A stretch of 40,680 bases of DNA from Cellulomonas fimi (lineage in GTDB: Bacteria > Actinomycetota > Actinomycetes > Actinomycetales > Cellulomonadaceae). A program made the position numbers and the translations under genes. The notes beneath the pieces are model-generated. The model made no database searches and was not told the origin of the DNA. It saw only the letters and a list, made by a program, of their open reading frames with translations. Location of the stretch: positions 1 through 40,680 of the forward strand of contig NZ_JABCJJ010000023.1 of assembly GCF_012952065.1 (NCBI RefSeq), written 5' to 3'. Below, one piece after another: positions 1 to 7,836 of the stretch (position 1 is its first letter; every line of letters begins with the position of its first letter).

Positions 1-3
1 CGC

Positions 4-126
4 CTACGACCAAGGACCATCAGTGGAAAAGCCGGGCAGACCGGCGAACACCACACACCCGAGAACCACCACCGCCGTCCCGGCCCAGATCAACGAGCGA
101 GCCACGGCCCATCGGTGGATCGAGGC
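4..126 (-). pseudogene. C-terminal end of a truncated membrane protein
   Basis: Reading the minus strand from about 126 down to a TAG at 4-6 gives an open frame ending in one clear hydrophobic segment (roughly LIWAGTAVVVLGCVVFAGL) and a short polar tail. No start or family signature is visible. The frame runs into the insertion-sequence end at about 127, so this looks like the surviving 3' end of a membrane-protein gene cut by that element. It could also be a chance open frame. Confidence 0.3.
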
Positions 127-140
127 TGAACCGCCCCGGG
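127..140. repeat. Possible terminal end of the IS3-type element
   Basis: TGAACCGCCCCGGG lies just outside the stop codon of the adjacent transposase remnant. From memory it resembles the terminal inverted repeats of actinobacterial IS3-family elements. The partner repeat is not in the window, in line with a decayed element. Confidence 0.35.
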
Positions 141-141
141 T

Positions 142-381
142 TCAGTGGAGGCTCGGTTCTCTGGTTTCCAGGTTCGTCGACGAGCTGACTTGACGGTAGT
201 GGTTGGTCTCGTGCTCGCTCGGTGGGAAGTCGCCGAGCTCGGTGTGCAGGCGGCGGGTGTTGAACCGGTCGACTCAGTCCAGGGTCGCGATCTCGACGTC
301 GTCCAGCGTCCGCCAGGGCACGCGACGACGGATGAGCTCGGTCTCGAACAGCCCGATGGTCGACTCGGCGAGGGCGTTGAT
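142..381 (-). pseudogene. IS3-family transposase C-terminal remnant
   Basis: The minus strand translates to the end of an IS3-family OrfB (DDE integrase) transposase. Recognisable stretches are NALAESTIGLFETELIRRR, then DDVEIATLD, a stop, VDRFNTRRLHTELGDFPP and a final ETNHYRQ. This corresponds to the end of the rve catalytic domain, including the conserved glutamate region and the RRLH motif. The usual tryptophan codon in 'LDWVDRFN' is TGA here (274-276), so the copy is dead. The 5' part of the gene is missing: homology stops at about 381, where a different transposase fragment begins. Confidence 0.8.
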
Positions 382-385
382 GCTC

Positions 386-522
386 CTAATAGCTGTCAAG
401 CGGCGCGTGCGGCGCCTGTGGCTGCTGAGCGGAGGGTCGGATGGTGGCCCAGAGCTCGCGGGCGAGGTGGCGCTTGAGGCGGCGGATGATCTCGGATTTC
501 CTCTTGCCGTCGGTGATACGTC
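386..522 (-). pseudogene. Second transposase remnant, possibly IS110-like
   Basis: The minus strand reads RITDGKRKSEIIRRLKRH followed by LARELWATI and ends with a TAG at 386-388. A Gly-Lys-x-Lys-x-Glu-Ile-Ile-Arg-x-Leu-Lys-Arg block followed by a short basic C-terminus is what I remember from the end of IS110/IS116-type transposases; the family assignment is tentative. Only about 45 codons are left. It abuts the IS3 remnant directly, so two elements have been shuffled together and both truncated. Confidence 0.5.
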
Positions 523-669
523 GGGCTGTCGCCGTCACGAATCTCACTACCCACACCGCCTAGGACCGTACGAGTCACCGGGCTCATGACCAGGGAAATA
601 CCCCTATTGACCCAACGTGTCCACCCCTGCCAGTCTGCGGGCGCAACGGGAACCCAATCGAAGGAGATC

Positions 670-1629
670 ATGCACCTCGACACCCGCAGTCCGCGCACCA
701 CCGTCGCCGCGGCCGCCGCCGTGGCCATGCTTCTCACCCTGACCGTCGGCCCTCCCGCCCAGGCAGCCGACCACTTCGACGAGGTGGCCGACCTCATCTC
801 ACGGGTCGGCCCCGACCAGGGCACCGTCGTCCCGGCGACCGCGCTACCTGGCGGCGACCTCACGGCGGTCGCGTCCGGCGTGCACGCCACGATCCCCACG
901 GACCCGTCCGCCGAGCTACTGCTGAGCAAGCCTGCCGACGTCGCCATGCCGCAGCTAGCAGTGAATCTGCCTGCTGAACTCAACCTCAGCAAGGGCGGCG
1001 TTGCTAGGGACGGCACGGTGGTCTACAAGGGCAAGGGGAAGGGCAAGGGCGTCGACGCCGCAGTGCAGGTCCTCGACGACGGCTCGATGCGCGTGCAGAC
1101 GATCATCCGCAACGCGAAGGCGGCGCACTCGTTCACCTACACGTTCGGTGACGATGTGAAGGTCGCTGAAGGCTCGAACGGCGAGGTGGCGCTGGTCACC
1201 GACACCGCTGACGGCGGCGTGGCGATCGCGGAGGTCGGCGCCGCGTGGGCCGTCGACGCGAACGGCGCCCCAGTCGCCACGCGCTACGAGGTGCAGGCCA
1301 ATTCCCTCGTGCAGGTGATCGGGGCCGACGCGAGCACGGCGTACCCCGTGACCGCGGACCCGCGGTGGAAGTGGTTCGCCGCGGCGTGGTCGGCGAAGTT
1401 TAACAAGCCTGAAACCCGCGACTTCGCCAACGCGGGCAGCGCGATCGCCATGTGTGGGGTGTTCGGGAAGTACGGACTTCCGGCGTTGGGGTTCTGCGCT
1501 TTCTACGCGGGCTACATCAACGCGCAGGCGAACATCGCCAGGGGCGCCGGCCAGTGCATCGCGATCACGGTCACCCCGCCGCCGTTGGTGTACCGGTACA
1601 ATGACAGGGACTGCTTCGGTAGCTACTAG
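670..1629 (+). CDS. Secreted protein of unknown function
   Basis: 319 residues. The ATG at 670 is chosen because AAGGAG ends just upstream and a textbook Sec signal peptide follows: basic N-terminus, hydrophobic stretch and a likely cleavage after AQA at about residue 33. The middle (about residues 110-240) is rich in short beta-type segments and ends in YPVTADPRW. I recall this arrangement from actinobacterial secreted proteins with variable C-termini. The last 85 residues contain FNKPETR and a glycine/alanine/cysteine-rich hydrophobic stretch (four Cys: CGVF, FCAF, QCI, DCF) that could form disulfides or insert in a membrane. There is a GKGKGKG tract at about residue 122. It lies next to IS debris and pairs with the small membrane protein that follows, 9 bases downstream. 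No enzymatic motif is seen. An exported toxin or bacteriocin-like role is only a guess. Confidence 0.75.
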   Translation: MHLDTRSPRTTVAAAAAVAMLLTLTVGPPAQAADHFDEVADLISRVGPDQGTVVPATALPGGDLTAVASGVHATIPTDPSAELLLSKPADVAMPQLAVNLPAELNLSKGGVARDGTVVYKGKGKGKGVDAAVQVLDDGSMRVQTIIRNAKAAHSFTYTFGDDVKVAEGSNGEVALVTDTADGGVAIAEVGAAWAVDANGAPVATRYEVQANSLVQVIGADASTAYPVTADPRWKWFAAAWSAKFNKPETRDFANAGSAIAMCGVFGKYGLPALGFCAFYAGYINAQANIARGAGQCIAITVTPPPLVYRYNDRDCFGSY

Positions 1630-1638
1630 GAGCCCCTG

Positions 1639-1899
1639 ATGACGCGGTGGCATGACCCGACGCCGGCGCTGCGGAGCACTCCGTGGCGATCGGCCCTCTC
1701 AACGGTTGCCACGGTGGTGGTCGCCATCGTCGCGGTGGCGCTCTACGGCGCGGGTGCCCACGGGTTGCTGTGGGCGGTCATGGGTGTCTACGTCGCCGTG
1801 CTGTACGTCGTCGCAGGTGAGATGGAGACGCGGGACATACTGCGCGCCGCTTCGCAGGAACCATCCCCGGATGACCAGCGGGCGCCGACGCCCCACTGA
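1639..1899 (+). CDS. Small two-helix membrane protein
   Basis: 86 residues with an AGGAG ribosome binding site at 1628-1632, overlapping the stop of the secreted-protein gene, so the two are almost certainly co-transcribed. Two adjacent hydrophobic segments (about residues 19-38 and 42-59) are followed by a charged cytoplasmic-looking tail ending in DDQRAPTPH. No family is recognised. Small two-helix proteins placed directly after a secreted protein are sometimes immunity or export partners. That reading is inference from position only. Confidence 0.7.
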   Translation: MTRWHDPTPALRSTPWRSALSTVATVVVAIVAVALYGAGAHGLLWAVMGVYVAVLYVVAGEMETRDILRAASQEPSPDDQRAPTPH

Positions 1900-1951
1900 G
1901 CACGACGGAGCGGCCCGCCGCGGACGTCCGCGGCGGGCCGCTCCGTCGTGC
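1900..1951 (+). terminator. Perfect 52-bp palindrome, probable terminator
   Basis: Bases 1900-1925 are exactly complementary to 1926-1951, 26 bp on each side with no spacer. It begins at the second base of the TGA stop codon of the preceding gene. The core is GGCCCGCCGCGGAC/GTCCGCGGCGGGCC. A very strong hairpin at a gene's end indicates a factor-independent terminator of the U-tract-free actinobacterial kind. As DNA it could also extrude as a cruciform. Confidence 0.75.
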
Positions 1952-2247
1952 GTCAGGACGACGCCGGTGTCGGCGGGTCGACCGCGCCCAGTCGCCCTCA
2001 ACTCATCCGAGGTCGATCATGACGCTTCAGTTGATGAAGCCTTCCGGGCCCATTGCTGCAGGGCGCATTCAAGGCGGCTCTGCGGCATGGTCATCTGCCG
2101 GGCGTCGCCCCGGCGGCCGCGTGCCGGACCGGATGAGCCCGAGCAACTGGTTCTCGTCGGGGCGAGTGCGCATGTTCACGAGGGCACCACGTCGGCAGCG
2201 GGGGGACTCCGGCGGGAGTGACTCAGGCCACAGGCCGCGGGCTTTCC
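1952..2247. other. Gene-free stretch before the iron importer
   Basis: About 300 bases without a convincing gene. Open frames cross it on both strands, but none has a ribosome binding site, a recognisable domain or a sensible start. It probably contains decayed accessory DNA plus the promoter region of the iron transporter. Confidence 0.4.
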
Positions 2248-2264
2248 CAGGTAAGGCTTACCTG
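2248..2264. promoter_or_regulatory. DtxR/IdeR iron box
   Basis: CAGGTAAGGCTTACCTG is a 17-bp inverted repeat (CAGGTAAG / CTTACCTG around one G) that closely matches the DtxR/IdeR consensus TTAGGTTAGCCTAACCTAA. A second, weaker half-site pair, TGAGTAAGGTTCACCTC, follows at 2263-2279, giving the overlapping double-site layout typical of this repressor. It lies 45 bases upstream of the Fe3+ binding-protein start, so repression by Fe2+-loaded DtxR/IdeR is expected. Confidence 0.85.
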
Positions 2265-2308
2265 AGTAAGGTTCACCTCGCCCCGCTGACCACTCTCAGG
2301 AGACTTTC

Positions 2309-3358
2309 GTGCGACGTTCCCGCCTGCTGGTGCCCGCCCTCGTCGTCGCGGTCGCCGCGACGCTGGCCGCGTGCGGGGGGTCGTCCCCCGAGGACGGCGA
2401 CGGGGCGCGGGCGGGCGGCTCGCAGGACGCGCTCGTCATCTACTCCGGGCGCAATGAGAACCTGGTCGAGCCGGTGCTCGAGAAGCTCGAGGAGGCCGTC
2501 GGGGTACCCGTCGAGGTGCGGTACGCGTCCTCGAGCGAGCTCGCCGCGCAGCTCCTCGAGGAGGGGGACGCGACCGAGGCGGACGTGTTCTTCAGCCAGG
2601 ACGCCGGCGCCCTCGGCGCGCTGGCCAAGGCCGACATGCTCGCGCCGCTCGACCCCGCCGTCACGGACCTCGTGCCCACGGAGTACCGCGACGCGGAGGG
2701 CCGCTGGGTGGCCACGAGCGCGCGTGCGCGGGTCCTCGCGTACGACCCCGAGCAGGTGCCGGGCATCGACCAGATCACGTCGATCGACCAGATCCTCGCG
2801 CCCGAGTTCAAGGGCAAGCTCGCGTACGCGCCGAGCAACGCGAGCTTCCACGCCTTCGTGACCGCGCTGCGCGTGGACCGCGGCGAGGAGGGTGCCCGGC
2901 AGTGGCTCGAGGCGTTCGCCGCGCAGGACCCGAAGGCGTACGACAACAACATCGCCGTGCTCGACGCGGTCGACTCGGGCGAGGCTGCCCTCGGGCTGAT
3001 CAACCACTACTACTGGTACGAGAAGGTCGCCGAGCTGGGCGAGGACGAGGTCAACGCCCGGATCCACTTCCTCGACAGCGACGACCCCGGGGCGCTCGTG
3101 AACGTCGCCGGCGCCGGCGTCCTGGCCGGTTCGGACAAGGCCGAGGCCGCCGCGGCCGCGGTCGCGTACCTGCTCTCCGACGAGGCCCAGCAGTACTTCG
3201 CCGACAAGACCGCGGAGTTCCCCGTGGTCGCCGGCATCACGAGCACGGAGTTCGAGCTCGCGCCGCTCGCCGAGCTCGACTCGCACCAGATCGACCTCAA
3301 CGAGCTGGACTCGCTCGAGACGACGCTCGAGCTGCTGGCGGACGTGGGGCTGACCTGA
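2309..3358 (+). CDS. Fe3+ ABC transporter substrate-binding lipoprotein
   Basis: 349 residues, GTG start with CAGGAG upstream. The N-terminus is a lipoprotein signal with lipobox LAAC (Cys22), so the mature protein is anchored outside the cell membrane. The body is an FbpA/FutA-type periplasmic-binding-protein fold: LVIYSGRNENLVEPVLEKLE opens the domain, and VFFSQDAGALGAL and FKGKLAYAPSNASFHAFVTA are characteristic. The tyrosine cluster in INHYYWYEKVAE supplies the Fe3+-coordinating side chains of this family. It is the first gene of a three-gene importer operon and follows directly on the iron box, so binding of ferric iron or a ferric chelate and iron-repressed expression are well supported. 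Confidence 0.93.
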   Translation: MRRSRLLVPALVVAVAATLAACGGSSPEDGDGARAGGSQDALVIYSGRNENLVEPVLEKLEEAVGVPVEVRYASSSELAAQLLEEGDATEADVFFSQDAGALGALAKADMLAPLDPAVTDLVPTEYRDAEGRWVATSARARVLAYDPEQVPGIDQITSIDQILAPEFKGKLAYAPSNASFHAFVTALRVDRGEEGARQWLEAFAAQDPKAYDNNIAVLDAVDSGEAALGLINHYYWYEKVAELGEDEVNARIHFLDSDDPGALVNVAGAGVLAGSDKAEAAAAAVAYLLSDEAQQYFADKTAEFPVVAGITSTEFELAPLAELDSHQIDLNELDSLETTLELLADVGLT

Positions 3359-5001
3359 TCCTCGCCCCGCACCTGACCCGACCCCGGCCCGCGCGCCGGG
3401 ACGCCGAGCGGCCCCCCGCTGCCCTCGTCGTCCCGGCGTGCGTGGCCGGGGCCGTCGCGCTGCTGCCGCTGGTCTACCTCGTGATCCGCGCCTCGGAGGG
3501 TGGCGCTGCGACGGCCGTGGACGTCCTGCTGCGCGAGCGGACCTTCTGGCTCGTCGCGCGCAGCGTGGGGCTCGCCGCCGCGGTCACCGCCGCGTGCGTG
3601 GTCGTCGGCGTCACGCTCGCCTGGCTCACCACGCGCACCGACCTGCCCGGGCGGCGGACGTTCGGCGTGCTGGCGGCGCTGCCCCTCGCGGTGCCGAGCT
3701 ACGTCGCGGCGTACGCGTGGATCTCCGCGCTGCCGGGCCTCGCGGGCTTCTGGGGCACGTTCCTGGTCATGACCGCGTGCACCTACCCCTACGTGTACCT
3801 GCCGGTGGTCGCCGCACTGCGGCGCACGGACCCCGCGCTCGAGGAGGTCTCGCGGTCGCTGGGCCGCTCGGCCCGGCAGACGTTCCTGGCCGTGACCGTC
3901 CGCCAGGTGCGCCCTGCCGCGGCCGCGGGGGCCCTGCTCGTCGCGCTCTACGTGCTCTCCGACTTCGGCGCGCCGTCGCTCCTGCGGTACGACGTGTTCA
4001 CGCGGGTCATCCACGCCTCGTACCGCTCGAGCTTCGACCGCACGCCGGCCGCGCTGCTCTCGCTGCTGCTCGTGGCCCTCACGATCGCGATCACGGTGGC
4101 CGAGTCGCGCTCGCGCGGGCGGGCGAGCCAGGCGCGGGTCGGCGGCGGGGTCGCCCGGGTCGCGGCGACGGTGCGGCTCGGTGCGTGGCGCGGTCCTGCG
4201 GTCGGGGCCTGCGTCGCGGTCGCCGCCGTGGCGCTCGCGTTCCCGGCCGCCTCGCTCACGTTCTGGCTGGTCCGCGGGTCGTCGGCGGCCTTCGAGCCGG
4301 GCAGGCTCGTGGCGGCGGGTCTCGCGACGGCGGGCGTCTCGGTGCTCGGCGCCCTGCTCACGACGACGCTCGCCGTCCCGGTCGGCGTGCTCGTCGCCCG
4401 GTTCCGTGGTCGCGGCGTGCGGACGCTCGAGCACGCGACGTTCGCGGGGCACGCGCTGCCGGGCATCGTCGTCGCGCTGTCGCTCGTCTTCTTCGGCGTG
4501 CGGTTCGCCCGACCGGTCTACCAGGAGACGCCGCTGCTCGTCGTCGCCTACGCGGTCCTGTTCCTGCCCGCCGCGGTCGGGGCCGTGCGGGCGTCGGTCG
4601 CGCTGAGCCCGCGCCGGCTCGAGGAGGTGTCGCGCTCGCTCGGTCACGGCCCGTGGTCCTCCATGCGACGCGTGACCCTCCCGCTCGCCGGCCCCGGCGT
4701 GGCCGCCGGTGCTGCGCTCGTGCTGCTCTCGTGCATGAAGGAGCTGCCCGCGACGCTCCTGCTGCGCCCGACCGGCATGGACACCCTCGCCACGCGGCTC
4801 TGGACCGAGACGGGGACCGGCGCCTACGCCGCAGCCGCGCCCTACGCCGTCCTGCTCGTGCTGCTCGCGGCGGTGCCCACGTTCCTGCTCACGACGGCGC
4901 ACGCGCGCCTCGGCCGGGACCCCGCCGTGCTCGCCGGGACGCCCCCGGGTGCCGAGCCGGCACCCGTCCCTGCTCCTGCCCTGGAAGGACGATCCCGGTG
5001 A
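3355..5001 (+). CDS. Fe3+ ABC transporter permease (FbpB-like)
   Basis: About 548 residues if translation starts next to the end of the binding-protein gene. The long fused permease has two copies of the BPD transport domain, each with a cytoplasmic EAA loop: EEVSRSLGRSARQTF in the first half and EEVSRSLGHGPWSSM in the second. There are about twelve hydrophobic segments. No ATG or GTG lies in the right place. The first in-frame candidate is CTG at 3355, overlapping the upstream TGA, and the next GTG (3442) would remove part of the first helix. The start is therefore uncertain. The gene forms the membrane channel of the importer and overlaps the ATPase gene downstream by 4 bases. Confidence 0.88.
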   Translation: MILAPHLTRPRPARRDAERPPAALVVPACVAGAVALLPLVYLVIRASEGGAATAVDVLLRERTFWLVARSVGLAAAVTAACVVVGVTLAWLTTRTDLPGRRTFGVLAALPLAVPSYVAAYAWISALPGLAGFWGTFLVMTACTYPYVYLPVVAALRRTDPALEEVSRSLGRSARQTFLAVTVRQVRPAAAAGALLVALYVLSDFGAPSLLRYDVFTRVIHASYRSSFDRTPAALLSLLLVALTIAITVAESRSRGRASQARVGGGVARVAATVRLGAWRGPAVGACVAVAAVALAFPAASLTFWLVRGSSAAFEPGRLVAAGLATAGVSVLGALLTTTLAVPVGVLVARFRGRGVRTLEHATFAGHALPGIVVALSLVFFGVRFARPVYQETPLLVVAYAVLFLPAAVGAVRASVALSPRRLEEVSRSLGHGPWSSMRRVTLPLAGPGVAAGAALVLLSCMKELPATLLLRPTGMDTLATRLWTETGTGAYAAAAPYAVLLVLLAAVPTFLLTTAHARLGRDPAVLAGTPPGAEPAPVPAPALEGRSR

Positions 5002-6038
5002 GCCTGCTCGAGGTCCGCGGTGTCCGGAAGTCGTTCGATGACCTGGAGGTGCTGCGCGGCGTCGACCTCGACGTGCCGTCCGGGGCGCTCGTCGCCGTGC
5101 TCGGCCCGTCGGGCTGCGGCAAGACGACGCTGCTCCGGGTGATCGCGGGGTTCGAGCGCGCCGGTGCCGGCACGGTCTCCGTCGGCGGTCGCCTCCTCAC
5201 TGCGCCGCCCGGGACGCACGTCGCGCCCGAGAAGCGCCGCATCGCCGTCGTGCCCCAGGAGGGGGCGCTGTTCCCGCACCTCACGGTTGCCGACAACGTC
5301 GCGTACGGGCTGCGGCGTCGCGACCCGCGGCGCGGTCGCCGGGTGTCGGAGCTGCTCGAGCTGGTCGGGCTCGAGGGGTACGAGCGGCGCATGCCCGCCG
5401 AGCTCTCGGGGGGTCAGCAGCAGCGCGTCGCGCTCGCGCGGGCGCTCGCCCCGGAGCCGCAGGTCGTGCTCCTCGACGAACCCTTCTCTGCGCTCGACGC
5501 CGCGCTGCGGGCGAGCGTGCGCGCCGACGTCCGGGCCGCGCTCCGCGCCACGGGGGCCACCGGCTTCCTCGTGACGCACGACCAGGAGGAGGCCCTGTCG
5601 ACCGCCGACGTCGTCGCGGTCATGCGCGACGGCGTCGTCGTGCAGGCCGGGACGCCGGAGCAGGTCTACCGCGCCCCGCACGACCTCGACGTGGCGCGCT
5701 TCGTGGGCGAGGCCGTGGTGCTCGCCGCGACGGTGGCCGGCGGCGTCGCGCGCACCCCGCTGGGCGAGCTGCGGCCCGCGCCCGGCTGCGTGGACGGGAG
5801 CGGGACCCTCGTGGTGCGGCCCGAGCAGGTGCACCTCGTGGCGTGCGACGTCGGCGTGCCGGCGCGCGTCGTGGACACCGTGTTCTACGGGCACGATGCC
5901 AGCGTGCTGCTCGAGGTCGACGGGGAGGGCGGGGCGCCGCTGCCCGTGCTCTGCCGGCTGCAGGGCGACCTGCCGGTCACCGAGCGCGTCGGGCTCCGGG
6001 TGGACGGTCCGGTCTCGTGGTTCCCGCGCGCGTCGTGA
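4998..6038 (+). CDS. Fe3+ ABC transporter ATP-binding protein (FbpC-like)
   Basis: 346 residues. The GTG start overlaps the permease stop (GTGA), with AAGGAC upstream. ABC ATPase signatures are in order: Walker A GPSGCGKTTLL (about 36), Q-loop VVPQEGALFP, signature LSGGQQQRVALARAL, Walker B VVLLDEPFSALD and the switch histidine in LVTHDQEEA. After about residue 240 comes a TOBE-type domain (GTLVVRPEQVHLV and following), as in FbpC, PotA and CysA proteins. It powers the ferric-iron import formed with the two preceding genes. Confidence 0.93.
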   Translation: MSLLEVRGVRKSFDDLEVLRGVDLDVPSGALVAVLGPSGCGKTTLLRVIAGFERAGAGTVSVGGRLLTAPPGTHVAPEKRRIAVVPQEGALFPHLTVADNVAYGLRRRDPRRGRRVSELLELVGLEGYERRMPAELSGGQQQRVALARALAPEPQVVLLDEPFSALDAALRASVRADVRAALRATGATGFLVTHDQEEALSTADVVAVMRDGVVVQAGTPEQVYRAPHDLDVARFVGEAVVLAATVAGGVARTPLGELRPAPGCVDGSGTLVVRPEQVHLVACDVGVPARVVDTVFYGHDASVLLEVDGEGGAPLPVLCRLQGDLPVTERVGLRVDGPVSWFPRAS

Positions 6039-6114
6039 GGTTCGCGGCGTTAGCGTGACGGCTGCGCGGGTGGCGCGCGAGGGAGCGCGCACCGCGACCC
6101 GACGGGAGGACGCC

Positions 6115-6867
6115 ATGCTGACGACCCGGGTGGCCGACGGGGTCCACCGGCTCGAGCACGCGCACGTGAACTGCTACCTGATCGAGGACGGCGGCCGGCT
6201 GACGCTGGTCGACGCCGGGCTCCCCGCGATGTGGTCGCTGCTCCACGAGGCGCTGCGCGAGCTCGGCCACGAGCCGCGGGACATCGCCGCGATCGCGCTG
6301 ACGCACGCGCACTTCGACCACGTCGGGTTCGCCGCGCGCGCCCAGCGCGAGCTGCGCGTGCCGATCTGGGTCCACGCCGACGACGCGTACCTGGCCGCGC
6401 ACCCGTACCGCTACAGCCACGAGCGGCTGCGCAGCACGTACCCCCTGCGCTACCCCCGCGCGATCCCGATCCTCGCCACCATGACGCGGGCGGGCGCGCT
6501 CGCGGTCAAGGGAGTGCGTGGCCTGCGCACCTACGACCTCGACGGCGGAGTCGGGACGCTCGACGTGCCGGGCTCGCCACGGGTGCTGTTCACACCCGGC
6601 CACACGTTCGGGCACTGCGCGCTGCACCTGCCGGAGCGCGACGTGGTGATCAGCGGGGACGCGCTCGTGACGCTCGACCCGTACACCGGGCGGACCGGCC
6701 CGCACATCGTGGCCGGCGCCGCCACGGCGAACAGCAGCCGGGCGCTCGCATCGCTCGACGCCCTCGCCGCGACGGGGGCGTCCGTGGTGCTCCCCGGGCA
6801 CGGCGAGCCCTGGGCGGACGGGGCGGTCGACGCCGTCGCACGCGCACGGCGTGCCGGCGCGGCTTGA
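6115..6867 (+). CDS. MBL-fold metallo-hydrolase
   Basis: 250 residues. The ATG at 6115 is chosen for the GACGGGAGGA ribosome binding site just upstream; a TAGCGT -10-like box lies at 6051. It has the metallo-beta-lactamase fold with the zinc ligands THAHFDH (about residues 63-69), the third ligand in GHTFGHC, the bridging aspartate in ISGDALV and a late histidine in LPGHGEPW. The sequence is of the glyoxalase-II-like general hydrolase type; substrate unknown. It lies about 75 bases after the iron operon but has its own promoter-like element, so it is probably a separate unit. Confidence 0.88.
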   Translation: MLTTRVADGVHRLEHAHVNCYLIEDGGRLTLVDAGLPAMWSLLHEALRELGHEPRDIAAIALTHAHFDHVGFAARAQRELRVPIWVHADDAYLAAHPYRYSHERLRSTYPLRYPRAIPILATMTRAGALAVKGVRGLRTYDLDGGVGTLDVPGSPRVLFTPGHTFGHCALHLPERDVVISGDALVTLDPYTGRTGPHIVAGAATANSSRALASLDALAATGASVVLPGHGEPWADGAVDAVARARRAGAA

Positions 6868-6948
6868 CGGGTGCTTCCGTCGTGCCAGGCGAAGCATCCC
6901 GCGTACCGTCCGACAGCCGTTCACCAGGAAGGACCGGGGCCGCGCTCC

Positions 6949-6954
6949 TAGGCT
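6949..6954 (+). promoter_or_regulatory. -10 box of a leaderless promoter (DUF72 gene)
   Basis: TAGGCT ends 6 bases before the GTG start at 6961, and there is no Shine-Dalgarno sequence. This spacing puts the transcription start on the start codon. Confidence 0.6.
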
Positions 6955-6960
6955 CGGTCG

Positions 6961-7785
6961 GTGGCTGCCGTCCGCGTCGGGATCTCGGGGTGGCGGTACG
7001 CGCCCTGGCGCGGCTCGTTCTACCCGCGCGGGCTCCCGCAGCGCGCGGAGCTGGAGTACGCGTCCGCGCACCTGAACTCGATCGAGATCAACGGCTCCTT
7101 CTACTCGCTGCAGCGGCCGGCGAGCTACCAGGCCTGGTACGCGCAGACCCCGCCCGGGTTCGTCTTCGCGGTCAAGGGTCCGCGCTTCGTGACCCACATG
7201 AAGAAGCTGGCCGACGTCGAGGCGCCGCTGGCCAACTTCTTCGCCTCGGGCGTCCTGGCGCTGGGGGACAAGCTCGGACCGGTTCTCTGGCAGCTGCCGC
7301 CCATGCTCGGGTTCGACGCCGCGCGCCTGGCCGCCTTCTTCGACCTGCTCCCGCGCACGACCGCCGACGCCGCGCGGCTCGCCACGAGGCACGACGCGCG
7401 CCTGGAGGGGCGCGCCTGGACGACGACCGATGCCGACCGCCCGCTGCGGCACGCGCTCGAGGTCCGGCACGCCTCGTACGAGCAGCCGGCCTTCGTCGAG
7501 CTGCTCCGCGCGCACGACATCGGGCTGGTCGTGGCCGACACGGCGGGGAAGTGGCCGTTCATGCTCGACGTCACGTCGGACTTCGTCTACGTCCGCCTCC
7601 ACGGCGCCGAGGAGCTCTACGTGAGCGGGTACGACGACGCCGCGCTCGACGCCTGGGCCGACCGCGTCCGCGCGTGGAGCGCGGGCAACGCCGCCGCCGA
7701 GCGCGACGTCTACGTCTACTTCGACAACGACGTCAAGGTGCGCGCGCCGTTCGACGCGATGGCCCTGGCTCGCCGTCTCGGGTAG
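6961..7785 (+). CDS. DUF72 family protein (YecE-like)
   Basis: 274 residues with a GTG start placed by the leaderless -10 box and by the conserved N-terminus VRVGISGWRYAPWRGSFYP. DUF72 proteins adopt a TIM-barrel fold. Diagnostic stretches here are LNSIEINGSFYSLQRP, FAVKGPRFVTHMKKL, LGPVLWQLPP, YVRLHGAEELY and the late VYFDNDVKVRAPFDA. The biochemical function of the family is not established. It ends convergently with the GntR gene, with a shared hairpin between them. Confidence 0.93.
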   Translation: MAAVRVGISGWRYAPWRGSFYPRGLPQRAELEYASAHLNSIEINGSFYSLQRPASYQAWYAQTPPGFVFAVKGPRFVTHMKKLADVEAPLANFFASGVLALGDKLGPVLWQLPPMLGFDAARLAAFFDLLPRTTADAARLATRHDARLEGRAWTTTDADRPLRHALEVRHASYEQPAFVELLRAHDIGLVVADTAGKWPFMLDVTSDFVYVRLHGAEELYVSGYDDAALDAWADRVRAWSAGNAAAERDVYVYFDNDVKVRAPFDAMALARRLG

Positions 7786-7809
7786 CGGCCGCCCGGACGT
7801 GCCTCGCAG

Positions 7810-7836
7810 CCCGGCCGGGGTCCGCGCCCGGCCGGG
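7810..7836. terminator. Bidirectional terminator hairpin
   Basis: Two copies of CCCGGCCGGG (7810-7819 and 7827-7836), each self-complementary, form a 10-bp stem with a 7-base loop between the convergent DUF72 and GntR genes. It touches the GntR stop codon. Confidence 0.65.

Noticed and set aside
2019-2861. Forward frame spanning the iron box and the start of the binding protein
   Set aside because: It overlaps the lipoprotein gene in another frame and ignores the iron box and ribosome binding site.
3010-4902. 630-codon minus-strand frame opposite the iron permease
   Set aside because: Composition is Arg/Glu/Gly biased with no homology; a mirror of the permease codons.
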